DNA of 64,000 nucleotides from Juglans regia (taxonomy: Eukaryota; Streptophyta; Magnoliopsida; Fagales; Juglandaceae): contig NW_023362298.1 in the NCBI RefSeq assembly GCF_001411555.2, positions 1-64,000 of the forward strand, in the 5' to 3' direction. The notes under the pieces are model-generated. The model was not told the DNA's origin, did not search any database, and saw only the letters and a program-made list of their open reading frames with translations. The position numbers and the translations under genes are program-made. Positions 20,641 to 33,369 of the stretch are shown here, piece by piece. Within the stretch, counting starts at the first letter, position 1. Every line of letters begins with the position of its first letter.

Positions 20641-23600
20641 TGTGGCGCCCTCGACCTCGAGGGAGTCGCGATGCCGAGGTGCTGACCGCATCGATCACAC
20701 ACCCTAAGCACAACATGAAAGCAAGTGTGTGCAAGCATGCAACTTAAAAGTGTACAATTATAAATGCAGCGGATAAGTAAAAAAGGGCAGTCTGAACTAC
20801 TAAGAGTACCAAAATTAAAATTTCAAACTCCAACAAAATAATTCATAAATTAATATAGTCATTCGACTAGATAATAGAAAGCAACATTACAGCAACAAGA
20901 TAAGAAAGAAGTCCCCAGGTCTTCACTCCTCAGGTGGGGTCAGTCCTTCAAGCTCATGATCGTCCTAGATCTGCATCAAAGTCTACATTTTCGCACAGTG
21001 AGATTTTGCAATCTCAACAAATAAAACCAGTGGAATGGCACCCAAAATACAAACATAGGAAAATATAAACATTTCACAGCAAAGGAAAATTTTGAGATCT
21101 TTCAATCTTACCAAAAATTTAACAATACCAATTTCCTTCTCAAAAATTATAGAAAATGCCATGCGCACACCCTGTGTAACGCCCCGTTCCCAGAGGTCCA
21201 GAGAGTTAGCTCTTAATACTTAAAATTAACTCAAATAACACATCTATAAACTCCAGAAAATTCCATAAAATATTAATACACTTAATCAAACCAAAAATTT
21301 AAGATCCTCCATGGCGACAATAAAGAAATCCCCAATAACATAAATTAGAAATTCTCCAAAAACTCGAAAACATCCTCAACTCATCAAATCAAATACCCGA
21401 AAAAATAAATCAGTTTACTAACTACGACTCTCAAATAAGCATTTGTATCCTCAAGCACTTATTCCACTACGATCATCACACCTTGCTAAAGTTTCTACTC
21501 TTGCTCTCCATTTGAACCATCAAAATTATCTGAAAAATATATGGAGATAAGGGGTGAGTTGTCAACAACTCAGTAAGCAGAGAACATATACCAGTGTATA
21601 AACATGAGCATCTACAGAAATCAGAATGCAGAACAAAATATTTTCATTTTCAGAGTGCGGAAGCAAAACATGTTAGCAAAAATATCAGAGCGAAGATTTA
21701 GAAATAATTTCATTCAAAATATTCTTTGGCATAGCATAAATGATCATCATCATCATCAGAACATCATATCAGAACAGAGGCCATGTATAACCCCTGTGGT
21801 AGGGTTGTGCATCTGCGGATGGCCAAGCAGAACATAAAACACTCCGTCACCAAGGTGTGCACTCAAAACAGAGACCACTACTATAACCCGTGGCTAGGCC
21901 ATATCCACTATTATTACCCGTGGTTGGGCCGTATCCACTATTATTACCTGTGGTTGGGCCGTATCCACTATTATAACCCGTGGTTGTGCCGTATCCACTA
22001 TTGTAACCCATGGTTGGGCCGTATGCCACTATTATCACCCGTGGAGGGGCCGTAACTGAATAGAACGGAAACAAAATCAAATTCAGAATCAGAGAGTCAT
22101 GCCAAAGGTTTTCAGAAATCACGTCTTATCCAAACAGAGTACTGAGCAAAAATCTTCGGAACAGAACAAAATCATATCACAACATAATTTATGCACAAAT
22201 TTCATATTCGCTCTCATTTTCAAAATTCAGAAACAAAATGTCAAAAATAAGCTCATGTCTACACCAGTCATGACAGAAAATACTTTCTTCTTAAACAGAA
22301 TCTCATGAGTAATGCAGAACAAATAACTGAGGTAGTTCAAATTTCTTTTCATAGTAAAACATGCACATTTTTCAAAAATGACCTCAGCTCATTTTATTTT
22401 AATGCAAAGTCTAGCATAGGAATCCCGCTTACCTGGACTTCTTAGCTTTTCGAAAAATTTCCTCAAAATGCTGAACCAATATTAATCGTCACCTATAAAA
22501 AATCACGTAATTCCCGTAAATTTCCAATCAATCACGTATTTCGATATTTAAACCTAAATTGCTAAAGGAACCTATTTTAAGTCCTCAAAACCTAAAATTC
22601 TCATAATTCCTAAAATACCATAATTTCTCAAATATCCCGATATTAAGAAAAAAAATCTTTAACTACTTAAACTCTGACTTATTTATTACAGGAAGCTAAC
22701 TATAAAAATAATACTAAATAATAAAGTTATAAATTTGCAATTACTATATGCTATAACACTTTTTAGACTAAATAAATAAATAAAAGAGCGAGAGTACATT
22801 TTAAAAAAAATACAAAGAGTTTTATAACTTGAACGGTACAAATGTGAAAACGCTTACAAATTGGTTTGAGGTGTTTTACGAAAAAAGATAATGACCAAAA
22901 TGCTTGATGGCATTTTCGTAATTACTAGGGATATGAAGACCATATACTTTAAAACTATCTACACGTTAATAATTTCAATATCCAAAGCTTCTACTTGTTT
23001 CTTGGGAAAATTGAAAACCCGGTAAAAGAAGAGGAAACCGAAAGAGGAGGTGTGCGACGGAGGCTCACCGTGATGGAATGTGTGCGGCGCTGGGTGTAGT
23101 GGAAGGTGGTGAACTTGGCGGCTGTGCACTGGACGAGAGAGAGCAAAACGTGAGGGAAAGAGATGTAGTTCACCGTGAGGCACGACGGACTGGGGGTGTC
23201 GGAAAGTCCGTGGTGGTGGTTTCTCTGAGGTATCGACGGTGGAGATCGAAGGCGACAGTGAGGTGCAACACCCAGTGAGAGGCCAACGGAGGGGGGCTCG
23301 ATGGACGGCTTGAGCAAAAACTTGCTCTGTTTCGAGGAGCAAAAACAGGGGTGTTTGTGGACATGCCATGATGGCTCGCGGTGGATGCCCTGGACGTGCA
23401 CTCGGGCTGCGACGTGGTTGTAATCGGTTTGGGCAGGGTGGTTCCGTATGGAATGGATGCACGGGATTTGTATTTGAAGGAAACGATGCACAGAACAACT
23501 ACCAATTTTTTCTCGGGCTGGGCAGCGTGAATTCTGGTCAGTGCACGGTGGAGATGGGTTAGCTGATCAGAGGCTTACGAGGGGTGCACTGGTGGCAGTA

Positions 23601-24330
23601 GAAGGGACGACGGAGGGCTGGCTTATGTGGGGTGACTCTCGGTATGGGAGTGCAAGAAACCAAGGGAATGGAGGCTGGGCTTGCGATTCCAAGGTGGTGC
23701 GGCGGCTGGAGTCTGGGCAGTTTCTAATAGCATGGGAAAAACCTATGAGTGTCTATATATATATGAAGTGAAACCCTAGAGAGCCGAGAGAGATGTGTGT
23801 GTGTGTGCATGCCGTGAACGAATGCGTGTGTATGCATGTTGTGCGACGAAAAAACATAATATAGACGGAAAGAGAAGAAAACGAAAAAAAATAAAATAAA
23901 ACATGCGGGGAGAATAAAAATAAATAAATAAATAAACGGCATAGATCTCCAAATAAATAAATAAAAAAAAAAATTCCACAGTCCAACTATACCAATCCTG
24001 GATCCAGGTGTTACACCCTGGCTCCCTTCTTCACACCACAGGTAAGGACCGTGTGTATGACTTTGTAACGAACAATGCTCAGCTTCGCACTTGGCGCGTA
24101 CATGACCAAACCCCCTCGGGCATCCATAATAGAAAGGCCACAGAGTCAGCACGAGAGCGTTACTGTCTCATCCGAGCCTATTGTTGCCCGGCGACAACTT
24201 AGGGAATGTCACTCAGTTTTATACGCTTCCGAATGACCAAAGAAGCTCCACCGAGATAATGCCCCATCTCGGCTTCAGGTCGTGATACGCACACACCCGT
24301 AAAATTACAACCTTTAATCTTTTGACACAA
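20641..24330 (-). mobile_element. Gypsy LTR relic (family F2), split by a solo LTR
   Basis: On the plus strand it starts TGTGGCGCCCTCGACCTCG, the reverse of the GGGGGCGCCACA end of the F1 LTRs. Up to 21169 and again from 24021 it follows the F1 LTR layout in reverse. Shared segments include ATGCAGCGGAT, the GATCTGCATCAAAGTCT segment, GCACGAGAGCGTTACTGTC, GTTGCCCGGCGACAAC and ATAATGCCCCATCTCGGCTT. It is more diverged from F1 than the F1 copies are from each other. The solo LTR 21175-24015 is nested inside. The distal end is not clear; I find no TGTTACA end followed by CAAAT, so the element is probably truncated. The stated end is approximate. Confidence 0.65.
21175..24015 (-). mobile_element. 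Solo LTR (family F3), reverse orientation
   Basis: Plus-strand ends are TGTAACGCCCCGTTCCC and GGTGTTACA, flanked by a perfect 5-bp duplication CCCTG (21170-21174 and 24016-24020). It is nested in the F2 LTR relic. A tandem array of about 33-34-bp units with CCCGTGGTTGGGCCGTATCC (about 21880-22050, five or more copies) is the reverse counterpart of the array in the F3 LTR at 59014. GC-rich frames at 22959-23770 are within the LTR and show no protein homology that I recognise. Minus-strand orientation is inferred from the F3 copy at 59014. Confidence 0.9.
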
Positions 24331-24741
24331 AAATTCAATTTTCCAATTCACGACACTAGTACCAGCAAAGCACAATAATAATGACAGATAAAATAATAAA
24401 TATGCAGTAGGTAGTTATTGGATGACATGGCATGTACAATACAACAAACAACATAGATTTCACAGTTTTGACAATTTCAAAGATTCTAGTTTTTCCACAG
24501 CTACACGCGATTCCCAACACCTCATAGGGCCTTCGGCCACTTGACCAATCATAACCAGACTACACCAAAAACATAGTTTTCCAGTGTCAGTATTCCAAGG
24601 GTCAGTCTAGGGTTTTATTATAATGCGGAAGGCAATCTTGGATGATCGAGCGCGTTGTCTAAGGTATCTCATTTGTGCGTGCGCGTGCTACGAGATTGAA
24701 AATAGTTAGTTAAAATTGACGATTCCTGGCCCAATTTGGAT
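24331..24741. other. Unassigned repeat-like DNA
   Basis: Sequence between the gypsy relic and a MITE relative. It may contain the far end of the F2 LTR (ATGACATGGCATGTAC has the feel of that region), but no clear border is visible. I see no gene in it. Confidence 0.3.
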
Positions 24742-24946
24742 TCAAGAATCAATCCATCTCATCTCATCTCATCATTATAATTTTTCTAAATTCTCATATA
24801 AAATATAATAAACAATTCAATTTTTTCAAATACCAAAACAATACTAATATTAAAAAATAATATTCTAACAATATTTTATTTAAATTTGAACTTTCATCTA
24901 AAACCATCTCATATGATCTCACTATCCAAACCCCACCTAAAAAATA
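24742..24946. mobile_element. Second, diverged copy of the GGTTTGGA MITE family
   Basis: Read on the minus strand, this stretch begins GGTGGGGTTTGGATAGTGAG. It then shares with the 9496 element the segments ATTGTTTTGG.ATTTGAAAAA, TTGAATTGTTTATTATATTTT and a GATGAGATGAGAT block. The outer ends have drifted (GGCCCAATTTGGAT on the other side) and only one side keeps an adjacent TAA. It is therefore an older copy of the same Harbinger-like family. Confidence 0.7.
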
Positions 24947-25790
24947 ATATGAAAATAGAGTGGCACACAAGTTACTATCGTAGTGCTAGGGGTCGTGGAG
25001 CACAACAATAGCAATTGCGACGCAGAGTGGATGTCGTCATATCCGGGTAGCACGTGGGACTTTACAGTTGGGAATATAGTGGGAGGCAAATCTAATGAAA
25101 ATAAAGGGTGGATGAAGGGAATCTCGCGACAGAGGGTGGTGGTAGGCGGCGGCACAAAACAATAAAGGATGATCTAGACACGGGTTGGGTGGATCTTAGA
25201 GGGAAAGAGGTCCAGCAGAGGAAGAAGAGTCAGATGACCCATGCGAAGCTGCTGGAAGGGGGTGGCTCATTGCAGTGCATGGTGGAGGTTAGGGAGAAAT
25301 TTTTCTAATTCACGAAAACGAGAACTAGAGAGGCAGAGCTTAAGAGATTAGTGATGGAGGACGAGATTGAGAGCAAGAGTCGCTCGGGATGGGTTTTGAA
25401 GGGTGGAGATCCGGCCTATTTATGGGCCGTGGAGCTAGGGCACGATGGACGAAACCAAGGCTACGATTAGAGGTGCGAGATGGTGGGGGAGGTGGCGCTC
25501 GACACAGAGGGTTTGACACGGTGGTGGGTAGAGGTCGGCAAAGCACAAATCATTAAAGAGGGAGAGAGAACTAGAGAGGGGGTTTGATGGTTCTATAACC
25601 CAAGCTCAAAGTCCAACAGTGACATGCCGACGGTGGCTTCAACGACGAATGATGATGGCAACTACGTGAGGTGGTTAGATGTGGACGGCGTGCGGGGTTC
25701 ATTGGTTGTGTGAAGAAGAATATTGGAGAGAGAGGGGTTGGTGTGAGAGACACTGGAGAGAGAAGAAGGGGAGGGAAGAAAATGCCCTTG
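24947..25790. other. GC-richer unassigned DNA
   Basis: Purine-rich, GC-richer sequence with several short frames, none of which I recognise. The composition resembles the GC-rich parts of the LTRs at 23000-23760, so an LTR relic is possible. Read on the minus strand, CATAAATAGG near 25420 resembles a TATA box. No borders are visible. Confidence 0.3.
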
Positions 25791-26208
25791 TCTCCCTCAA
25801 CAAAGGCATTTTGAGACTTCGAGATTCTTTTCTCCATGACCGTACTCATACAATTGGCTAGAACCTTGGGGTTTCATAGCAAACGAATGTTTGGAGAGTT
25901 GATTTAAAACTAGAGTGCCAGGCATTCTATTAAAGTTGGACGTGAAGAAAGCTTATGACCACGTGAATTGGGATTTCCTATTTTACTTGCTTGAGAGGCA
26001 TGGTTTTGGGAAGAGGTGGTTTACGTGGATCAAGCATTGGGTTACCACTGTTCTCCTTGTTTTGGTGAATGGTATCCCAGTTGGATTCTTCAAGAGCTCG
26101 TGTGGTTTGAGACAAGGACTGTCCCCTTTTTTCTTTGTGATTATTATGGACTCGTTGAACAAGCACTTGATAAAACGATTCAAGGATTCCAATTGTAATT
26201 TTGATTAG
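25791..26208 (+). pseudogene. L1 reverse-transcriptase fragment with internal inversion
   Basis: From about 25868 the plus strand reads IANECLES, then the frame 25915-26208 with GILLKLDVKKAYDHVNWDFL (first catalytic aspartate in the KLDVKKAYD motif) and GLRQGLSPFFFVIIMDSL. This is clearly an L1 reverse transcriptase palm segment. The YADD motif is not reached. Immediately left, 25861 to 25791 reads on the minus strand as VMEKRISKSQNAFVEG, which belongs just upstream in the same domain. The 5' piece is therefore inverted relative to the 3' piece, with the junction at about 25861. No 3' end or poly(A) is found downstream. Confidence 0.8.
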
Positions 26209-26326
26209 CCATTTTAGAGTATAGACCCATATATGGTTTGGGCCTTCATTAAGTCTCTACAAATGTTGTTTTCAAGCAATGTGGGATCATATTCACTACT
26301 TTCTAATACACAATCCATGGTATTAC
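26209..26326. other. Short unassigned spacer
   Basis: A linker between the L1 fragment and the CACTA relic. The segment CACTACTTTCTAATACACAA (26295-26314) and what follows resemble 8722-8760 in the duplicated block (CAGTACTTTCTAATACAGAA), which suggests a further shared dispersed repeat. Confidence 0.3.
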
Positions 26327-26939
26327 ACGTGGATAACGTTCAGACGTCTAATTGAACGTTCGAACGTCAACCCAACCGATTGGCATTTGAATGACAGAAG
26401 TTGTCGTTTGTTGATTCTAGATCGAACGTATCATGTTTGCGATCGAACGTTTATGCGTCCAAATGTTAATTGCAATAAATGTTCAAATTTTCGTTCAACC
26501 TTTAACAAACCAATGTTCAAACGTAACAGGTTTAACATTCCGACGTTATTTCGAATGTTAACGAAGAAGCATTCAAACGCAAGTAGTACGTTCAGAAGTT
26601 TGTTAGAACGTTAATCATTTAATCATTCAAACGTTGTGTTCGTTTGAGGGTGAGTACATTCGAACATTGAGGCCTACATTCGAATATTATTATAAATTTT
26701 TGTGTATTCAAGCTCGAACCTTGGTTCAAATGTCAACCAATGTTCGAACATTTTTTATTTATATTCGAACGTATAGATCAAAAATATTAATTTCATAAAA
26801 TTAAAAAATATATCTATTGTATCATATTACACACCATCAATTAACAATTAACAATGTCCAACAAAAATTCAAAATTAGATATTAAAATTAGTTATATACA
26901 TAGATAAAATTGATAAAATTCATTTATTCTTCTTTCTTC

Positions 26940-27910
26940 GCCTGACACAATTCTATTGCAACGAGATAACATGCTCCATTTGTACCATCATCTCCCGCTG
27001 CACTTGCTCTTGGACTTCACTGCATATTCTTTCATTTTAGTCTCTTTGTTGGTCCTGCAAATGCGTCTCTAAATGAGACTGTCGCTCTAAGAGAGACTCT
27101 AACTCTTACTGTCTCGACCTCGTATACTCATTATCGCACCACGTAGCTTCTAAATCTTTAGTAAGATTATTAATTTGTGAAGTCGATGAGGTTGGGGAGG
27201 ATGAACATCTATACTTGAAAGATCGTCCCAAATCTCTTGTCATACTAGACTGCGGCCCGAGCACTTACATGAATATGTCTGTCACTAGGAGAGGATTCCA
27301 CAGAAGCTGACAACATCTCCATCATTTTCTCATATAATTTAAAAGAAAACATACAATAAGTAACATATTAAAAGAAATACAAATAAATTATTCACATGTT
27401 GCATAATTTATTTAACAAAATTAACACTGCTTACATAATTATCTGCAGCGGCGAGATCCATCCACTCACTACAGTCATTAGTGTGAGCAGTGGCATAGAC
27501 ATGAATGAGGAAAAAGTTTTCAGGATCATCACATTTTTTCAACAAGACGGTGGAATGACCTTGAACCGGCACGATGGTGGACAGTCGGAGCGGATCTATT
27601 TTGTGCATTTGTAGAACTTAAGTGCTACAAAATTAATTAAGAATGTTAATTGTAATATATATACATATAATATATAGAACGAATATAAATGTAGAATACC
27701 TGATAATCTAGAGATGCGAAAAGATCACAATACTTTCTCCAATCATCTAACTTCCTTTGCTGGAAAGGGGATTGCGTAGCCTCTTCTAACGTCTCAAACT
27801 TCTTGAAGTGGTCATGACATCGTCCCTTGTGACATCGAAATAGTGTAGCCATCAACACATTCACAGTTCTCAAATCCTCGCTACGGCCAAAATCGAGATC
27901 GCATTCATCC
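26940..27910 (-). pseudogene. CACTA-1 second protein relic (plant transposase, Ptta/En/Spm-like)
   Basis: Minus-strand frames preserve pieces that resemble the plant Ptta/En/Spm transposase family. They are KFETLEEATQSPFQQRKLDD and WRKYCDLFAS (27873-27646), then DCSEWMDLAAADNY (27608-27408). Near 27090-26945 there is a coiled-coil tail (LLERQSHLETHLQDQQRD, a stop, then EVQEQVQREMMVQMEHVIS). The frames are broken by stops and probable introns. In related elements this protein is encoded after the DUF4216 region, which agrees with its place here. Confidence 0.6.
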
Positions 27911-28289
27911 TAATGAGTGAATTAGATAAAAAAATATGATATACTAATCTAGGTGAAAAAATATACTCTCAAAGAAAACTCACCAGCACATGACTTCGAA
28001 TGTGCTCCTTAATCTCATTCGGAACATCTCGCCATGAGTGCACATAAAACGGAGCATGAGCTCGAATTACTGTGCCAATATAGGAAGAAAGCGCTGCTCC
28101 ACTATCATCTACTCTTCCAGTGGAATTATCAAGAATGGTGATCTTGAGTTTTCTGTGCCTTCTATTTTTTTCAAGAGAGATACCACGTGTATAGCCACGA
28201 TCGCGACGAGCAGATGCATCAACTATATGATAATAGTATAATTATAGTTATATAGTTATTGAGACAAAAGTATTAACTATATAATTAAT

Positions 28290-28870
28290 TATCAACGACA
28301 TTTTCTTATTGGTAGGTGTCGACTGGTTGTTGTTCTCTTGCGTGTTAACTTGATCCCACCCAAATATTTCAATCTGATAATATCATGTATGACACCATAA
28401 TAGTCAATATCATCTGTTCCATGACTCCCCTCGACCAACACACCAAAGTTTTGAGTCTTTCTATTACATTCACGGTTCAGAGTATCTATAACCTCGAACC
28501 GTGCATGTAGTGTATCAAAGTGATCTAATTGAGGGACCACGGGCCAATGCATACAATTCAGGAGAAATTAATCCGGGATCACGAGCACGTTGTTCCAAAA
28601 TCTAACAATTGAAAAAGTATATATTTATTAAAAGTTACCTAGAGTTAAAAGTTTCAAAATGTAACATATATAATTTTAGTTCATACATGTTGTTCAAACC
28701 ATCTGGAAAATTCTTCCTCGTGTCTTGCCTCTACATTATTTACGCCTTCTGTTGTAAGTTTGTCCATGTGCTCACTGTATATAAGTGCAAAAGAAGTATA
28801 TTTTGAGCACAACAGTTATAGTTAAACTTCAAGAAACTAGAATTATTCGAAGCATGCAACGACATACGTG
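28290..28870 (-). pseudogene. CACTA-1 DUF4216 region
   Basis: The minus-strand frame 28552-28292 contains NFGVLVEGSHGTDDIDYYGV followed by IRLKYLGGIKL, the core of the DUF4216 domain that follows TNP2 in plant CACTA transposases. The conserved continuation after the glycine pair is lost, so the domain is truncated. The preceding 300 bp hold only fragments. Confidence 0.75.
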
Positions 28871-30605
28871 AGATAGTCATCAGTCTCCCAACAATTATTT
28901 AGCACATACCACCGAATTTTACCCAACTCTCCATCAATTAAATTGTAACCCGTTTGTACACCCAAGGGTCGTACATTCTAGGAAAACACTAATAGCTCAC
29001 GAGGAGGCGGAGCAGCAAGATCAGCATTTCGCTCTTACCGATTAAATTGTGTCTCAACACCACGAAGATATAGAGAGCAAAATGTTAACCATTTATCGTG
29101 TATATAAGCCTATGCTATTGAACCCTTAGCTCTGGCTTTTTTCCCAACAGTGTGCTTCAGTGGACCCAAATATCTTTCAACTAGATACATCCAACGGAAC
29201 TACACCGGTCCAGCCAACAACACCTCTAGAGATAAATGTATTGCTAAATGGACCATGACATCAAAAAATGATGGTGGAAAGATCTGCTCGAATTTATATA
29301 TTATAGTAGCAATGTCTTCTTCCAGTTTCTGCAACATATCTCGATTTACTACCCGAGCGCATAAATGCTTAAAAAACATACAAAGTTCGGATATGGCGAC
29401 ACGTACATTAGAAGTCAGGTTCCCACAAATTCTCACAGGTAATAACTTTTGCAAAAATAAGTGACAAATATAACTTTTCGATTCTCTGATTTTCCAGTCA
29501 TTAGGGCTCACGCATTTACCGATATTTGAAGTATAACCATCTGGCAACTTCACACCTTACAACTATTTGCAGAAGTCCATTCTCTCCTCCCTCGTCATCG
29601 TAAAGCATGCATGCGGCCTGACCACCCTATTGCCTTCCACTTGCAAATGTAGATTATGTTCAATTCCCTTTCTTTCAAGATTTTTCCTCGTCTTGATCAT
29701 GTCCTTCGTCTTTTTGTTAATGCTCATCAATGTACCCAGTATATTATCATATATATTCTTCCCTATGTGTATTACATCCAAACTATGTCACAACATGTAG
29801 GACTACCAATACGGCAAGTAAAAAAATACTACGCTTTGTCCAATTCAATTTTGTTGCACCTTGTTTTCTCTTGTCTTTTCCCGACCTTTGTCAAAATTGT
29901 TCGCTCTTACATGCACCAATTGTTCCACTATCTCTTCTCCAAACAACTCATTTGGTGCAATTTTGTCCTCTATTCTCCCATCAAACTTAGCACATTCTTT
30001 TCTCCATGCTTGATTTTCTGGTAGATAACATCGATGACCATTCTCCCATCCACATTACCGTAATATGCATCTGAAAAGATGTCGACTGGGCTCGGATGTT
30101 ACATAATTGTAGCCCAAAATTTTGTAAAGCAGCCTGACTGGGCTCGGATGTTACACTTTGCATCTTCCCACATTGCAGCAAAATTTTCACAATCAGTCCC
30201 TTGGCCACTTGAGGCACTGACGTCAACCTCGTCCATAAACATCCCAGCTCCAATGTCACCCAACATCTCCTCCATCACATCCTGCTCATAATCATCATCC
30301 ATGTGCCGCAAATAATTTGGATGATCGACCAATACATCCGCTGACTATTCATACGATTCACCATGCAGTACCCATCGGGTATACCCCAGATCCATACCGT
30401 TCAAAAATATATGACTTTCAACTTCATCCAACCCTATCGCACACAAATATTTACACCCCCAACATGGACACTTAATGTAACCACGACTATCAACAGAGAC
30501 CCGTACAAAATCAATTAAGGTTCTTAGTCCACGCGCATAGGGTATGTAATCATTTCCAACTCTATCGCCCAGATGCATCCAACTTTTGTCCATTTCTAAA
30601 AACAT
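28871..30605 (-). pseudogene. CACTA-1 TNP2 transposase pseudogene
   Basis: Pieces lie in order on the minus strand. The transposase-associated domain is at 30605-30345 (MDKSWMHLGDRVG; IKCPCWGCKYL). The acidic linker with EEMLGDIGAGMFMDE is at 30332-30150. TNP2 carboxy-terminal fragments span 30080-29563 (MDVIHIGKNIYDNILGTLMS). DUF4218 is at 29553-29200 (IFPPSFFDVMVHLAIHL). A frameshifted linker near 29050-28880 resembles the VRPIG...YVLNNCPE segment of CACTA-3. The central TNP2 region with the catalytic aspartate motif is deleted between about 30150 and 30080, where GACTGGGCTCGGATGTTACA occurs twice 53 bp apart. It cannot encode an active enzyme. Confidence 0.85.
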
Positions 30606-30928
30606 CTATTTATTAATAACACGTACATAGAAAATTTACATGCATGTCATGCTCCAAATCTCACTGCTTTTTTTATAAGGTAGTTGGTCCTATCCCATTC
30701 GAGAATATATTATCCACATTGCACAAATCTTGTCACTACTACTTTCCACGTTAGTAAAAATTTCGACAGCACCTCCTCATGGTTCTCCAAGTATACATGT
30801 TCACATAGAGGGATTGTGACCCTTAGAACAGTATACTCGAAAAAAGTAGAGGAAGACACCGAAACTTCATATTAAAAGTGGAGAGTAGGAGTAAAAAAAA
30901 TGTGCAATATAGATAATATAATTTCAAA

Positions 30929-30945
30929 TTGTCCACACTGGACAA
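30929..30945 (-). promoter_or_regulatory. Conserved palindrome in the CACTA-1 TNP2 leader
   Basis: TTGTCCACACTGGACAA, an inverted repeat TTGTCCA/TGGACAA with a 3-nt spacer, about 340 bp upstream of the MDKSW start. Counterparts are at 45517-45533 and 58161-58177. A stem-loop (30951-30959 pairing with 30974-30982) lies just upstream in the direction of transcription. Confidence 0.6.
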
Positions 30946-31236
30946 TTCAGGAATTAGTGGACACATAAATATACACTAATTCTCAAATGGGTCTAAGGTT
31001 ATTTATGCAATGTCACACAATATCTATCAAAAAATACTACAAACAATATCTTCATGTTGTTTAAATTAACAATGTCAAACAAATAGTAGTGTTATATTGT
31101 TAAACTAGAGAGATGGAAGAATATGTTCACAAGTTTCCTATCATGAGTAGATAACGAGGGAGAATGATATTGAAAAAATGTTTAAATTTTAGTCAAATTA
31201 CTTAACTGTCACAAACTCTCCGTCCTTGACAACTCT

Positions 31237-33364
31237 TGTGGCACCCCCAACCCCCACGTAAGGAAACACAGGAATCGAGACTCCAGGATGATGACAACAC
31301 TGTTATGCATCCCAACGAAAGTGCCAAGTGTGTGTGTACATCCAACGGTGTACAAAACAACGCAGCGGATTAGTCAACTAAGTATCAGAATTTAAATACA
31401 ATCTAAACATCAGTAAGGTTTAAAAAGTAGTTATACAGTCATCCAAAATTCAAATACAATACAGTAAAATAAAATATCTAAGCAAGTGATCCCAGATCAC
31501 TTGGGCAGAGCCGTATCCTCAGGCTCACCCTCCTCTTCATTTGTATCAAAATCTGCGTTACCACAAATGGTACCACTGGTAAGTATAACCCAAATAACCA
31601 CGTAATGAAATGCATTAATGCAACCAACATGCATGCATATGATGAAAATGCATTTTTCTCAAAACATCATTTTCCCCAAAAATGATTATTTTCCAACACA
31701 CGCCAAAATCCCATTTGCCCAAAATATCCGTAAAACATTTTCTCAGAAAATAGTTCATTAATCCATTATTACCATATGCACCATGGTCTCCCCTAGGGAC
31801 CATCCGCACGTCCTGGCTTCGTAGCGATGCCCAGTTCCACGCCCAGCGCGTTCATGGCCAAGCACCCACTACGCAACAAGCGATGCCCAATTTCGTGCCC
31901 AGCGCGTTCATGGCTAGACATCCTCCAGTCCCCGCAACAGAAGGACCACTGAGTCGGCACGAGACCATCTCGTCCGATCCCATTGTTGCCCAGCGACAAT
32001 CCAGGGGATGTTACTCAGTATATTCTGCTCCCGAGTAACCAGAGGAGCTCCACCGAGATAATGCCCCATCTCGGCTTGGGGTCGTGATACACACACACTC
32101 AGAAATCCTTTCACATGAAAACCCAGTTTTCATAAACACATGAACATGAATGCAATACACGAAAACCTAGTTTCCTTTACAAACACGATCATGCGTGCAA
32201 AATGTAATGTACATGAACACCACAATATCCAAACCAACAATTACCAACCCAATCAATCACACAAACAACTCCAATCACCAATCCATCCGACCCCCGTACT
32301 CCTCGAACTTAGTCCGGCATGTTCAACCAAATACAATGAAATGAGTTAGCGCAAAAATACATTTAAATCACGAAAGTTCTTTGGAGAAATACTTATAGTG
32401 CAATATAGCAATTTTCGAATGATCACGAAGCTGCAAGAAGTGACGTCTGAGCAACATAACAGTGCAAAATGCACTGTGGCCGTGGGTCTCAAATACCCAC
32501 TTTTCAACGGAGACAAACGAAGACCCAAGAATGATAGGGTAGGGTCTAGGGATATCGGTGAAGCTAGTGGTGATGAAGGTTGGCCGTGGGTGGCAGCGTG
32601 GGTGGCGGTAGAGGACCAAAAAGCCCAAAACGAAATGTTGTTGAAAATGCTACACCGGTGACGGATCGGAGGTGGGGTTGGGTCCAATGGGTTGCTAAGA
32701 GGTCGATGATGAAGTGGTGAGAAGATGGTAGCCAATGGTGGTGCGACGGCGGTGCAGCGGCGGAAAGAGTGCCGCGGCTTGGAGAGACTCGTGGTGGCTA
32801 ACGGCGGCGCGAGACGAGCTGAGGTTGGTGGAGTAGTGTCGCCGGCCGGTGGGGAAGCTAATGGGCTAGGCGGTGACGGTCACCGCTGGCTCACGGCGGC
32901 GTTGGGTGGTGATGGAATAAACGAACGGATAGAGAGAAGGGGAGCTGGGTCGCGCGGGAAGAGAGGCCGAATGGAGAAATAAGGAAAAAAAAAAGAAAGA
33001 GAAAAGAAAATGAGAGGAAAGAAAAATGGAAGAAAATAAATGAGGTCTAATCCTCATAACTTGGGTCACAAAAATGATCCAACGGAAACGATTTCAAAAC
33101 CACAAGTTAAATAAAATAATTTAAACGTAATGGTAAGGTAAAATTAAAATAATTAAATCCAACAGTAATTAATTTAGAATAAAGAGATTTTAAACGTATA
33201 ACAATAATTAATAATAAGAAAGCACTTCAAAATATAATCTTCACAAAATTAAAAATCGTAAAATAAACCCACTAAAAATCCAACAATTTTAAAATAAGAG
33301 AATAAACTTTGAATAAAAAAAAATAATCTTTCAGTAAAAATACACTAAAATACGGGGTGTTACA
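31237..33364 (-). mobile_element. Solo LTR (family F1), reverse orientation
   Basis: Plus-strand ends are TGTGGCACCCCCAACCCCC and ACGGGGTGTTACA, flanked by a perfect 5-bp duplication ACTCT (31232-31236 and 33365-33369). Over its length it is the reverse of the F1 LTR at 40975-43193, including the GATGCCCAGTTCC repeat zone (31825-31915), the GC-rich block (32700-32960) and the AT-rich start. It sits in the upstream region of CACTA-1. No internal retrotransposon sequence is present. Confidence 0.92.
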
Positions 33365-33369
33365 ACTCT

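Noticed and set aside
22959..23770. Long frames on both strands in a GC-rich segment
   Set aside because: The segment is inside the solo LTR 21175-24015. The frames overlap one another on the same strand and show no known domain.
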